From Streptococcus suis (lineage in GTDB: Bacteria; Bacillota; Bacilli; Lactobacillales; Streptococcaceae), in assembly GCF_902702775.1 (NCBI RefSeq), contig NZ_LR738724.1, positions 1,550,001-1,614,000 of the forward strand: a stretch of 64,000 nucleotides of DNA. The letters are read 5' to 3'. Of the stretch, positions 9,501-17,382 are shown in pieces. Position 1 is the stretch's first letter. Each line of letters starts with the position of its first letter. A program made the position numbers and the translations under genes. The notes under the pieces are model-generated. The model was not told the DNA's origin and did not search any database. It worked only from the letters and a program-made list of their open reading frames with translations.

Positions 9501-12500
9501 CTGGCTCAGTCACTTTAACTGTTACTGGGACTTCATCCTTAGAGCCGTCTGGGTAAGTCACGACTACTGTGGCTGGTTTGTCGCCTGGCGTTGTTGTGTC
9601 TGGCTTATCTTTCCACTCATAGGTTGTACCTGATGGAAGGTCACCTTTGTTAGAGATACCGTCTTCAGCTTTTGGTGTGTCGCCGACTTTAGCTGGCACG
9701 TCTTGACCTTTCGGCGTAAAGTCGTCTGCTTGAGTCTTCGGTACAGTTACTGAAGTTGGGTCACTTGGGTTCTTACCTGGTTCGGTTTGCGTACCAGTAT
9801 AAGTATCACCTGGTTTGGCTGGGGTGATTGGGGCTGTCCATGTACCATCTGGATTGACTGGAACAGTTACGGTATTACCATCTGGCAAGGTTACGGTTAC
9901 TGTGCCACCTGGGGTGCCTTCGCCTCCGATTGTCGTATCACCTGGGTTGACTGGATTGATTGTCGGTGGAACGCTATCTTCCTTAGCTGGCTCAGTCACT
10001 TTAACTGTTACTGGGACTTCATCCTTAGAACCGTCTGGGTAAGTCACGACTATGGTTGCTGGTTTGTCGCCTGGCGTTGTCGTATCTGGCTTATCTTTCC
10101 ACTCGTAGGTTGTACCTGATGGAAGGTCGCCTTTGTTGGAGATACCGTCTTCAGCTTTCGGTGTGTCGCCGACTTTAGCTGGCACGTCTTGACCTTTCGG
10201 TGTGAAGTCGTCTGCCTGAGTCTTCGGTACAGTTACTGATGTTGGATCACTTGGATTCTTACCTGGTTCGGTTTGAATGCCTGTATAAGTGTCACCTGGT
10301 TTGGCTGGGGTGATTGGGGCTGTCCATGTACCATCTGGTTTGACTGGAACAGTTACTGTATTGCCATCTGGCAAGGTTACGGTAACGGTACCACCTGGGG
10401 TGCCTTCGCCTCCGATTGTCGTATCACCTGGATTAACTGGGTTGATTGTTGGTGGAACGCTATCTTCCTTGGCTGGCTCAGTCACTTTAACCGTTACTGG
10501 GACTTCATCCTTAGAGCCGTCTGGGTAAGTCACGACTACGGTTGCTGGCTTGTCACCTGGCGTTGTCGTATCTGGCTTATCTTTCCACTCATAGGTTGTA
10601 CCTGATGGAAGGTCGCCTTTGTTAGAGATACCGTCTTCGGCTTTTGGTGTGTCGCCTACTTTAGCTGGCACGTCTTGACCTTTCGGTGTGAAGTCGTCTG
10701 CTTGTGGTGTCGGTGCAGCAGTGACGTTAGTGTTTGTTGGTGCACTTGGGTTCTTACCTGACTCCGTTTGTGTGGCTGTGACCTGGTCACCCTCTTTCAA
10801 GCTACCTGGTGCTACTGGAACAGACCAAGTGCCATCTGGTTTGACTGGAGTTGTGGTCTGACTTCCATCTGGGAAGGTTACGGTTACAGCGGCTCCTGGG
10901 GTACCGGTACCTGTCACTGTAGTATCATCCGTGTCCACTGGATTGATTGTCGGTGTACTACTTGTATCTTTGACAGGCGCTTCCGTTACAATCACAGTTG
11001 CTGGTTCACTTGGCTTTTTACCTGTTTCTGTTTGGATAGCTGTAATCTTGTCATCTTTAGCAAGATCATCTGGTGCTGAAACTTTCCATGTTCCATCCGT
11101 CTTGACTGGTACAGTAGTGGTTGAGCCACCTGGGAAAGTTACGGTTACAGTTGCCCCTGGAGTTCCTGTACCTGTCACAGTAGTATCATCTGTGTCTACA
11201 GGATTAATAACTGGGTTAGATGCTTGTTGCTGCTTGTAGCGATAGGTAATGGTAATGCCGCCCTCACTGACTGTACCTGTGGCATTAGCTGGTGTTTCTA
11301 CCAAATCGTAGTGAGTAATCGTTTCAGCTTGTGTGCTGTAAGGCTGACCAACTTGGACGGTGGTTGTCTTAACTGGTAGGAGTTCCGCACCTGTCTCTGC
11401 ATCAACATAGTTTACTGTCACGGTGCTGTTGTGCACTGCGTAGACAAAGTTTACAGTGATTGGAGACTCTGTGACGCGTCCAGTCGCATTTGCAGGGGTT
11501 GCAACGAGCTTGTAGCCTACAAACTCCTCTGCAGTCGCAGTGTAACGATCTCCGACAACTTGATTGTCCATCACTGTGACTTGTGGTTTGAGCTCCACTC
11601 CATCCTCGGTCTTATAGGTTGCGTAAACGGAGCCACGCTTAGCTAAAACTGTATCTGACTTCAAGGTTCCACCTGTATAGTCAATGTTGCGAACATTTGT
11701 ATACGTTTTGTCGTAAATTGTCTCTCCGTCAGTATTAGCACCTGTCACATTATAGCTAATTGGCATCGCATTATTCACAACTGTACTGGTATCGTTGACT
11801 ATCCCTTGCACACTTTTATTTAGACGATAGACTGTTGCAAGTTTAGGATCAATCCCTGTGACAGTGTAGGATAGTTCCTTATCGGTAACTTTAGTAATTG
11901 TTGCTTTAGCGCCTTCTACTTTTGGGTAAAATATATAACCGCGACTATTGTATTGAGCTGAAGCAACATCAGTCAGCGGAATATTGATAAGATCGACTAC
12001 ATCACCTACTTTAATAAATCTGGTATCTATAGATAGGTTGCCACTATCTATGCGGAAAGATACTTCGCCATCTTCTCCTTTTCCTGAAGGTACATAATGG
12101 TCGAACCACAAAGAGGTGATTAGATTCCCGTCAGGCCGTGAATAAATCCGTCCCGTCAACGCTCCTCTTGATTCCATTGAAGTAGGGAGGGACATAGCTG
12201 GAATTGTTTCATCATTGCGAGCAATTTCTACTCCATCTACCGCTATTGTCTGACTCATGATATGAGAATCTTTATTATAAAAAGCACCCGAAGAGAGTGT
12301 GAAGTCCCAGTTTAACTCTGTATTATCAAGAGCTTCAGTAAAGGTTAGGACGTACTTCTCTTTTACATAGGTATCACCAAGACTTTCATCCACTGCTCCC
12401 TGTTGTCTAGTATAGCCAACAGGGACAATATTAGTGTGCTTAACCGTTCCAATTGTCCTGCCACTACTGTCTTTTACGGTTGCTCCAAATGTAGTAGGCG

Positions 12501-13311
12501 GAACTTGTACATTCGTAAATATATATTCCAGAGTATCTCCGATATTTACGCGACCGTTTATTTTGGTCGTCAGGGTAATTTTTTGCTGGACAATACCTGG
12601 TGTCTTTCTAATAGTGTTAAACGTCGCGACATGAACAGCTGTCGCCGTCGGAGATGACAAGGCAGCTAGAGGTTGCACTGTTTCAGAAACCACCGCCGCT
12701 CTAGTCGTTGTCATCGGTTGAGTTTCCGGCTGAGTTGTTGTATTTTCTACCTCTGCTTCGACCACTTGTTCAGCCAATTGCGCTTCAGCTGCCACAAGGT
12801 CAGCTTGCGCCTGATCCAATTCAGCTTGGCTTGTCGCAGTCGCCAAGACTGTTTCCGCATGCTCAATCGCTGCCAAAAGAACCGCTACTGATTCGCTGGT
12901 CTTGGTGCTCAGGTCTTGTGATTTTGCCGATGCAATGGCGCTCTCTAGACCATCCTTTGAAAGCAAATAGATCACTTCGCCTGTCGCAGAAGAGTTTTCT
13001 GCTGCTGGCTGTTCCGCCACAGCAGTAGTTCCTGACTCTGCTGGAGCTACTGAAGTATTTTCCTCCGTACTTGTTGTACTTGACGCACTTGGTTCACTCG
13101 CTGGTGCACCTTCTTCTCCATTTTCGGTCTCATTGGCAATAAGCATTGTGTTTTCAGCCGTCCCTGTAGTAGTTACCTCTTCTGCTGAAACTTGCGCTCC
13201 ACCAAATACCAAAGCAGTCCCCAAAAGCACACTAGCTGCGCCAAAGTGGTACTTACGTAATGAGAAACGTTGCTTTTGGTGATACCAATTCATTGATGAC
13301 TTTTTCTTCAT
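6505..13311 (-). CDS. Giant LPXTG adhesin: MucBP, Ig-like, Rib and TSP3-type repeats
   Basis: A 2268-residue cell-wall-anchored surface protein. It has a YSIRK-type signal (FSLRKYHFGAAS, residues 16-27) with cleavage likely after VSA43. An Ala/Glu-rich helical stretch follows (about 105-185), then a unique adhesin-like region (about 220-550) and two MucBP-like domains (about 555-695). Six Ig-like repeats (NPV...TV-x-G-x-GTPG) are then mixed with seven Rib-type repeats (GQDVPAKVGDTPKAEDGI, about 697-1750). Nineteen 22-residue calcium-binding-type repeats (DTDGDGVKDGDEKKDGTDP) follow, about 1754-2195. The end is LPNTG, a hydrophobic segment and RKRKEEE, so sortase A would anchor it to peptidoglycan. 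ATG at 13309-13311 follows AAAGGAG. Surface adhesion is the likely job; the ligand cannot be read from sequence. Copy number of the repeats probably varies between strains. Confidence 0.95.
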   Translation of the reverse strand: MKKKSSMNWYHQKQRFSLRKYHFGAASVLLGTALVFGGAQVSAEEVTTTGTAENTMLIANETENGEEGAPASEPSASSTTSTEENTSVAPAESGTTAVAEQPAAENSSATGEVIYLLSKDGLESAIASAKSQDLSTKTSESVAVLLAAIEHAETVLATATSQAELDQAQADLVAAEAQLAEQVVEAEVENTTTQPETQPMTTTRAAVVSETVQPLAALSSPTATAVHVATFNTIRKTPGIVQQKITLTTKINGRVNIGDTLEYIFTNVQVPPTTFGATVKDSSGRTIGTVKHTNIVPVGYTRQQGAVDESLGDTYVKEKYVLTFTEALDNTELNWDFTLSSGAFYNKDSHIMSQTIAVDGVEIARNDETIPAMSLPTSMESRGALTGRIYSRPDGNLITSLWFDHYVPSGKGEDGEVSFRIDSGNLSIDTRFIKVGDVVDLINIPLTDVASAQYNSRGYIFYPKVEGAKATITKVTDKELSYTVTGIDPKLATVYRLNKSVQGIVNDTSTVVNNAMPISYNVTGANTDGETIYDKTYTNVRNIDYTGGTLKSDTVLAKRGSVYATYKTEDGVELKPQVTVMDNQVVGDRYTATAEEFVGYKLVATPANATGRVTESPITVNFVYAVHNSTVTVNYVDAETGAELLPVKTTTVQVGQPYSTQAETITHYDLVETPANATGTVSEGGITITYRYKQQQASNPVINPVDTDDTTVTGTGTPGATVTVTFPGGSTTTVPVKTDGTWKVSAPDDLAKDDKITAIQTETGKKPSEPATVIVTEAPVKDTSSTPTINPVDTDDTTVTGTGTPGAAVTVTFPDGSQTTTPVKPDGTWSVPVAPGSLKEGDQVTATQTESGKNPSAPTNTNVTAAPTPQADDFTPKGQDVPAKVGDTPKAEDGISNKGDLPSGTTYEWKDKPDTTTPGDKPATVVVTYPDGSKDEVPVTVKVTEPAKEDSVPPTINPVNPGDTTIGGEGTPGGTVTVTLPDGNTVTVPVKPDGTWTAPITPAKPGDTYTGIQTEPGKNPSDPTSVTVPKTQADDFTPKGQDVPAKVGDTPKAEDGISNKGDLPSGTTYEWKDKPDTTTPGDKPATIVVTYPDGSKDEVPVTVKVTEPAKEDSVPPTINPVNPGDTTIGGEGTPGGTVTVTLPDGNTVTVPVNPDGTWTAPITPAKPGDTYTGTQTEPGKNPSDPTSVTVPKTQADDFTPKGQDVPAKVGDTPKAEDGISNKGDLPSGTTYEWKDKPDTTTPGDKPATVVVTYPDGSKDEVPVTVKVTEPAKEDSVPPTINPVNPGDTTIGGEGTPGGTVTVTLPDGNTVTVPVNPDGTWTAPITPAKPGDTYTGTQTEPGKNPSDPTSVTVPKTQADDFTPKGQDVPAKVGDTPKAEDGISNKGDLPSGTTYEWKDKPDTTTPGDKPATVVVTYPDGSKDEVPVTVKVTEPAKEDSVPPTINPVNPGDTTIGGEGTPGGTVTVTLPDGNTVTVPVNPDGTWTAPITPAKPGDTYTGTQTEPGKNPSDPTSVTVPKTQADDFTPKGQDVPAKVGDTPKAEDGISNKGDLPSGTTYEWKDKPDTTTPGDKPATVVVTYPDGSKDEVPVTVKVTEPTPQADDFTPKGQDVPAKVGDTPKAEDGISNKGDLPSGTTYEWKDKPDTTTPGDKPATVVVTYPDGSKDEVPVTVKVTAPTPQADDFTPKGQDVPAKVGDTPKAEDGISNKGDLPSGTTYKWKDEPDTTTPGDKPATVVVTYPDGSKDEVPVTVKVTDPNKDTDGDGVTDEDEKKDGTDPKNPDTDGDGVKDGDEKKDGTDPKNPDTDGDGVNDGDEKKDGTDPKNPDTDGDGVKDGDEKKDGTDPKNPDTDGDGVNDGDEKKDGTDPLNPDTDGDGVKDGDEKTDGTDPKNPDTDGDGVKDGDEKTDGTDPKNPDTDGDGVNDGDEKKDGTDPKNPDTDGGGVNDGDEKKNGTNPLDPSDDKKTPEDPKKDTDGDGVTDEDEKKDGTDPKNPDTDGDGVNDGDEKKDGTDPKNPDTDGDGVKDGDEKKDGTDPKNPDTDGDGVKDGDEKKDGTDPKNPDTDSDGVKDGDEKKDGTDPKNPDTDGDGVKDGDEKKDGTDPKNPDTDGDGVKDGDEKKDGTDPKNPDTDGDGVKDGDEKKDGTDPKNPDTDGDGVNDGDEKKDGTDPKNPDTDGGGVNDGDEKKNGTNPLDPSDDKKTPEDPKKDTDGGAKDSGTNSNSSVKTPTSGATKLGQPSSVGTNKQLPNTGDASNQEIAFVVAALLGGTALAMRKRKEEE
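6710..8050 (-). repeat. 66-bp tandem repeats (TSP3-like), two arrays of 9 and 10 units
   Basis: Units of 66 bp encode 22 residues of the DTDGDGV...GTDPKNP type, rich in Asp in the spacing of thrombospondin type-3 calcium sites. The array splits into 9 units (about 7440-8050) and 10 units (about 6755-7430). Each block ends with the same degenerate unit (DTDGGGVNDGDEKKNGTNP) followed by the linker SDDKKTPEDPKK. The identical cap and linker show that a whole block was duplicated. Confidence 0.9.
8058..10710 (-). repeat. Long tandem repeats: 486-bp Rib+Ig units and 240-bp Rib-only units
   Basis: The Rib-type segment recurs seven times, with matching points near 8211, 8450, 8690, 9172, 9658, 10144 and 10630. 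Spacing is about 240 bp for the three copies nearest the wall anchor and 486 bp for the others, because an Ig-like domain (NPVNPGDTTIGGEGTPGG) sits between them. Copies are almost identical, which suggests recent expansion by recombination. Confidence 0.9.
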
Positions 13312-13319
13312 CTTTGTTA

Positions 13320-13490
13320 CTCCTTTTTTTCATGGGGAGAAATTGTAAATTAAAGTATACTTTTTTTAACAATAGTTGTATACTACATAATATAGGGGTA
13401 TTTTGAATGGATTAAAGTGTAAATTTATGTATACTATTATTTACTGTTTTTTTCATTTTTCTTACTTTTTATTGCAATTTTTTATTAATT
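13320..13490. promoter_or_regulatory. AT-rich upstream region of the adhesin with three GTATACT motifs
   Basis: Between the adhesin start and the recombinase stop, the self-complementary core GTATAC occurs within GTATACT at 13355-13361, 13378-13384 and 13429-13435. The region must hold the adhesin promoter, but no single -35/-10 pair stands out. The motifs resemble the CATACTAAG arms in front of the recombinase gene (14102-14148). Binding by the recombinase or another regulator is a hypothesis only. Confidence 0.4.
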
Positions 13491-13492
13491 TC

Positions 13493-14092
13493 TTACATTT
13501 CATCTTGGGTTAGCTGTTTTACCCATTTTGCAACAGTTACATGACTCACTCCGATCATCTGTGAACATTTTCTCAAGGAGCTAATCTCACCTGCAATATA
13601 CCGCTCTATTATTGCTTTTGCCTCTGCTGAGATTTCAAAACTTTGGCGACCAAACTGGACACCTTTTTCCTTGGCAATCTGAATCCCCTCTTTTTGACGT
13701 TGCTTGATGTTTTCTCGCTCTATTTGAGCTACATAACTGAGGATTTGGAGAATTAGTTCAGATAAAAAACGCCCCGTTAAGCCGTTAACTTGTTCCTTCG
13801 TGTTGAGCAGGGGAAAGTCTAAGACAATGACATCAACTTCTCTTATGACCGTAATCATCCGCCATTGTTCAATGATTTCCTCATAGTTTCGACCTAATCG
13901 GTCAATAGACTTAATGTAGAGTTCATCTCCCTTGTTCAACCTCCTCATTAATCTCTTATAACCTTTTCGATCAAAGTTCTTCCCCGACTCTTTATCTGTT
14001 ATCACCATATCACAACCAACATCTGTTAAAGCCTTGATTTGTCTATCGAGTTTTTGACTGTAGGATGATATGCGTGCATAACCGTATTTCAT
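13493..14092 (-). CDS. Small serine recombinase (resolvase/invertase family)
   Basis: A 199-residue site-specific recombinase, the usual length for the Hin/Gin/Tn3-resolvase group. The N-terminal catalytic domain starts YARISSYSQKLDRQI, with the nucleophilic serine in the YAR-x-S motif. It continues through SIDRLGRNYEE, contains the conserved Arg-rich region, and has the long E helix near ILSYVAQIERENIKQRQKEG. The C-terminal 50 residues form a helix-turn-helix (SLRKCSQMIGVSHVTVAKWV). The ATG at 14092 has AAGGAG seven bases upstream. It stands alone between two surface-protein genes; no transposase or other mobile-element gene is nearby. It could invert or resolve local DNA, or be a leftover of a mobile element. 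Confidence 0.9.
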   Translation of the reverse strand: MKYGYARISSYSQKLDRQIKALTDVGCDMVITDKESGKNFDRKGYKRLMRRLNKGDELYIKSIDRLGRNYEEIIEQWRMITVIREVDVIVLDFPLLNTKEQVNGLTGRFLSELILQILSYVAQIERENIKQRQKEGIQIAKEKGVQFGRQSFEISAEAKAIIERYIAGEISSLRKCSQMIGVSHVTVAKWVKQLTQDEM

Positions 14093-14101
14093 TACTTTCT
14101 C

Positions 14102-14148
14102 CTTAGTATGTTATTATAATCGTAAAATTAATATTTTATCATACTAAG
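14102..14148 (-). promoter_or_regulatory. Inverted repeat framing the recombinase promoter
   Basis: CTTAGTATG (14102-14110) and its exact reverse complement CATACTAAG (14140-14148) are separated by 29 bp. Between them on the minus strand is a TATAAT-type -10. The gene-proximal arm overlaps the AAGGAG ribosome site. This layout suits autoregulation by the recombinase or a recombination subsite. Confidence 0.55.
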
Positions 14149-14213
14149 TTATGAACGAACTACATTTTTAATAAAGTTAACCTTTTCGTAATACAGAGTT
14201 ATTTCCGAAAATG

Positions 14214-14241
14214 AAAAAAGCCTTAAAAATAAGGCTTTTTT
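14214..14241. terminator. Terminator after the C69 dipeptidase gene
   Basis: AAAAAAGCCTTA and TAAGGCTTTTTT pair around a short A-rich loop, with T runs on both strands. It lies 38 bp after the dipeptidase stop and would work in both directions. Confidence 0.85.
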
Positions 14242-14278
14242 CATTTCTAGTCATCCACTGATGACCAATAATCTCATT

Positions 14279-16177
14279 CTATTCTTTACTGGATTTTTTT
14301 CGATGAAGAAAAATTGCTGTTAAAATTCCTGCAACACCTAGCGCCACCAACAGGAGGCTGACTTGCTCACCTGTACTAGGAAGACTTGATTTACCTTTTT
14401 TATTAGTAGGTGTTACTTTCTTATCAGAAGACATTACTGTTCCGCTTGATGAGGAAGTATCCGTAGCTCCTCCTGTGTCAGAAGCACTTGTAGACTGACT
14501 TGTACTGGTTGAAGTTTCGGTACCACTTGATGATGGCTCTGTGCTGGTCGATGGTTCGGTACTAGTGGATGGTTCAGTACCACTTGATGATGGTTCGGTA
14601 CTAGTGGATGTTTCAGTACCACTTGATGAGTCGGTGCTGCTGGATGACGGACTTGTTGCTGCTTCAATTTTTGCCATCATTTCAGCTTCAACAGCTTTTA
14701 GTTGGGCAAAAATCTCTGCTGAACGAGCCAAGGTTTCCTCTGTTACAGTTGGAGCCAGGGCTACAGCTGCATCTTCTGAAAGTCCAGCATATTGAGCATC
14801 AAGAGCTGCCTGTGCAGCAATCCATTCTTTTTCAAGGGCAATCCATTTTTCTTGAATCGATGTACCAAATAACTCTGGGTGTGAGATGGCCATCTTATCA
14901 ATATTTTGTACCGTCCAGTACCATGAATTCGTGTCATAAGAAGCTGAGCGATTTTTAAAGGCTTCATAAGTATCAGTCACAATACCATAAAATGGAACAT
15001 ACGGTGTATTCCTTGTCTGAGCCAAGCCCAACCATACTGTGCCACCGAAGGCTGATGGTAAGCTACTATTGATCTGATAAACATGGGCATCGATGACGTT
15101 TTCATTACCAAGAGCGTATTTATAAGTCGCATCTGCCGCTTGGTCATTCGCACCATTATCCCCTTGTTTTACCTTACCTGCTTCATCGTCTGGACGAAAT
15201 TCTGGAAGATGTTCAAAACGGTTACGTTGTAAGGCAAAGGTATCTTGTAAACTAAAGCGACGACTTGGATCTGTTGGCTGACGTAGCAAATCATACACAG
15301 CATCTTCATAGGTTACAGGCGATGCTGGATCCATCAATTTAATACCTGCATACACACGGGAACGGTCTGCTTCAGCATAAGTTGCAGGATCGTATGATTT
15401 AGCGATATGGAACTGTCCATCGACTGTCACATAATTATCCGCTTGTTTGGCTACTTCTTCAACCTTTGCAGAAGCAATCACATTTTCTGTATCGGTAAAA
15501 TCAACATGACCTAGATAGTAAGTATTTGCAAAAATTGCATACTTGTCTTCAGGGAACTTGATGGCTACGTATTGGTGTCCTGACAAAATTTCCATGTACC
15601 AAACTTCATTTTTGTCAGCAATAATAACAATATTCCCTTCTGCTGAGCCTTTTTCATCGATTGTCTTTGCAATCAGCTCAACACCTTCACGCGCACTAGT
15701 GACCCTAGGAAGAACATAATCAATCAAAATTGGTTCTCCCAGCCCTCCAGCTTCAACTAGAGGATCAACTGCCAAGACTTTAGCATTTGGAATAGCTGTT
15801 ACAGTAGCAGTCATGGATACGCCTTTTTCGTTAAAACCGTGCGCCCCATAATTACCATTTGAACCATCCCCACGCGCCGCATCAGGCGTAGAGGTGTACT
15901 TGAACTCATTTGCCAAGTGTGGTGCTGTAAAACCAAATGTTTCATCCACCAACATATCTCCCTCAGCATAGGTTGCTGCTGGAACCACAATATAATTTTT
16001 ATTGTGCGCTCCATTATCTGGTGGATAGGGATAATCTTCCGTTCTACCATAAAGGATAGAACCATCCGTTGTCAACCCTTTCCCAATGATAAAGCCTGAA
16101 CAGGCTTGAACAAGTTGAGCAGGGAATAGGCAAACCAACATTAGAAATGTGGCTATACGAACAAAAGTCTTTTTCAT
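14279..16177 (-). CDS. Cell-wall-anchored C69-family dipeptidase (PepD-like)
   Basis: A 632-residue secreted peptidase of family C69 (U34), whose members cleave dipeptides with an N-terminal cysteine. The signal peptide ends at residue 25 and the mature protein would start with the nucleophile Cys26 in the motif CSGFIIGKGLTTDGS, followed by GRTEDY. The VQAC junction could be mistaken for a lipobox, but position -2 is a poor fit and Cys26 is the expected catalytic residue. A Ser/Thr/Glu-rich low-complexity linker (about 510-590) leads to LPSTG, a hydrophobic segment and RKKSSKE, so sortase should attach it to the wall. ATG at 16175-16177 follows AGGAGAAG. Cytoplasmic PepD homologues are shorter; this long wall-anchored form fits extracellular peptide processing. 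Substrate unknown. Confidence 0.9.
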   Translation of the reverse strand: MKKTFVRIATFLMLVCLFPAQLVQACSGFIIGKGLTTDGSILYGRTEDYPYPPDNGAHNKNYIVVPAATYAEGDMLVDETFGFTAPHLANEFKYTSTPDAARGDGSNGNYGAHGFNEKGVSMTATVTAIPNAKVLAVDPLVEAGGLGEPILIDYVLPRVTSAREGVELIAKTIDEKGSAEGNIVIIADKNEVWYMEILSGHQYVAIKFPEDKYAIFANTYYLGHVDFTDTENVIASAKVEEVAKQADNYVTVDGQFHIAKSYDPATYAEADRSRVYAGIKLMDPASPVTYEDAVYDLLRQPTDPSRRFSLQDTFALQRNRFEHLPEFRPDDEAGKVKQGDNGANDQAADATYKYALGNENVIDAHVYQINSSLPSAFGGTVWLGLAQTRNTPYVPFYGIVTDTYEAFKNRSASYDTNSWYWTVQNIDKMAISHPELFGTSIQEKWIALEKEWIAAQAALDAQYAGLSEDAAVALAPTVTEETLARSAEIFAQLKAVEAEMMAKIEAATSPSSSSTDSSSGTETSTSTEPSSSGTEPSTSTEPSTSTEPSSSGTETSTSTSQSTSASDTGGATDTSSSSGTVMSSDKKVTPTNKKGKSSLPSTGEQVSLLLVALGVAGILTAIFLHRKKSSKE

Positions 16178-16194
16178 AGACTTCTCCTTTCCTG

Positions 16195-16297
16195 ATACTC
16201 TGTGAAAATCAGAAGTAGGCTCCTTCCAAAGACAGGAATCCAGAGACTATTTTACACAAGTCTCCGACCCAAACAGAAGGTGATTTTCGTGGAGTAT
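16195..16297. repeat. BOX-like ATACTC-ended element, 103 bp
   Basis: The left end ATACTCTGTGAAAATCAGAA and the right end read from the other strand, ATACTCCACGAAAATCACCT, form terminal inverted repeats. It lies 18 bp before the dipeptidase start codon, so it forms part of that gene's leader or promoter region. Confidence 0.75.
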
Positions 16298-16333
16298 AAT
16301 ATGATTTACCCATTTGCACCTACATTGTAACGC

Positions 16334-16355
16334 AAAAACACTTGCCTTGCAAGTG
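16334..16355 (-). terminator. Terminator after tehB
   Basis: On the minus strand CACTTGC and GCAAGTG form a perfect 7-bp stem with a 3-base loop followed by TTTTTG. It begins 15 bp past the tehB stop. Confidence 0.85.
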
Positions 16356-16369
16356 CTTTCAGATATATT

Positions 16370-17230
16370 TTACACATTTTTTCTAGCTAACATGGTCGCA
16401 AACCGCATCTTAAGGAAATTGCCATTTTCATCCCGTTTATGGAGTTGACCAAAATCTTCATTGTATTTAACCAGTTCCCAGTCACGGTAGTATTCCTTCA
16501 ACTCACCTGCTCCAAAAGTAAAGGAGAAATTCATAGGACAGGGCGCATCTTCCGTATCCATAGCCGCCACAATCAAGTTATAGCCACCAGGTCGTGTCTG
16601 CTCCTGCATATTGCGGATAATGGCTGGCACCCGATCCCGCTCCAAGAACATAAAGACCACTGTTGAGATAATCCAATCGTAATCCTGCTCCAGACTAGCT
16701 GAATTGATGTCATAGGTCCCAGCTTGCAAGTCCAAATCCTCCGCTTCCTTGACCTGCAAGAGGGTCCGAATACTCGGCACGTGCTTGTCAACCGCCATCA
16801 CCTCAAAACCCTGCTGGGCCAAATAAAGACTGTTCCTACCATGTCCACATCCCAAATCCAAAACCTTGCAGGGCTCGATGATTTTCAAAGCCTCCAAGAC
16901 TTCTGAATGTGTCCGTGTATAGTCATATTTTTTAGCAAAATAATCCTCCGGCTGACAGAAAAATTCCAAGAAAAACTCCGTATCCTCTGTCAACAGGGTC
17001 ACCCGATGCCAAGCCTGTGGCTCCACAAAAGGAATATCATCTATCGGACCATAAACATATTCTCCCAAAATCTCATTATCATCTGAAATGGGCTCAAACT
17101 TGAGCTGGCCCTTTAAAACCTTGATTTTGGCCCAAGTACCCACCTTGGTATTGTGCTTGGTCAAAAAATGCTGAGGAACCGTATCCTGATTCCAAATGGG
17201 CATGCGTTTGTAAGGAACTAAAACCGTCAT
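16370..17230 (-). CDS. tehB: TehB-like SAM-dependent methyltransferase
   Basis: A 286-residue protein with an N-terminal cupin-like DUF1971 part (VLVPYKRMPIWNQDTVPQHF, residues 3-22, to about 90) and a C-terminal class I methyltransferase (about 95-286). The SAM-binding motif is VLDLGCGHGRNSLYL. This architecture matches TehB, which methylates tellurite or selenite and gives some resistance. The frame is open to 17320, but ATG at 17228-17230 with AAAGGAG upstream is the likely start; the longer version would run into the neighbouring MerR-type promoter. It is divergent from the alcohol dehydrogenase. The natural substrate in streptococci is uncertain. Confidence 0.88.
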   Translation of the reverse strand: MTVLVPYKRMPIWNQDTVPQHFLTKHNTKVGTWAKIKVLKGQLKFEPISDDNEILGEYVYGPIDDIPFVEPQAWHRVTLLTEDTEFFLEFFCQPEDYFAKKYDYTRTHSEVLEALKIIEPCKVLDLGCGHGRNSLYLAQQGFEVMAVDKHVPSIRTLLQVKEAEDLDLQAGTYDINSASLEQDYDWIISTVVFMFLERDRVPAIIRNMQEQTRPGGYNLIVAAMDTEDAPCPMNFSFTFGAGELKEYYRDWELVKYNEDFGQLHKRDENGNFLKMRFATMLARKNV

Positions 17231-17299
17231 TATCTCTCCTTTTCTTTCCAATACACTTAGTCTATCACAAAGAAAATATGAATTCAAACCCATTTTTTC

Positions 17300-17330
17300 T
17301 TGACTTGGAGTTAACTCCAAGGTGTATAAT
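17300..17330 (+). promoter_or_regulatory. MerR-family-type promoter for the alcohol dehydrogenase
   Basis: The -35 TTGACT (17300-17305) and -10 TATAAT (17325-17330) are 19 bp apart, too long for normal RNA polymerase. The spacer holds a perfect 18-bp palindrome CTTGGAGTTAACTCCAAG (17304-17321). This is the hallmark of MerR-type activation, and the half-site matches the NmlR/AdhR group that responds to aldehydes or electrophiles. No merR-like gene lies in this window. Confidence 0.9.
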
Positions 17331-17382
17331 ATTCCATATCAATCAGAAAGGATATTTACTGACAAGTAAATGTGTGATGAAT

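Noticed and set aside
8815..10605. Several 75-110-codon + strand frames repeated every 486 bp
   Set aside because: They are shadows of the Rib/Ig tandem repeats of the adhesin, identical in phase to the minus-strand units.
16099..16107. Lipobox-like VQAC at the C69 dipeptidase signal end
   Set aside because: The cysteine is the expected N-terminal nucleophile of the family, Gln at -2 is unusual for a lipobox, and the protein already has an LPSTG anchor.
17278..17382. The longer N-terminus of the alcohol dehydrogenase
   Set aside because: It starts upstream of the -35/-10 elements of the gene's own promoter and adds residues not expected in the family.
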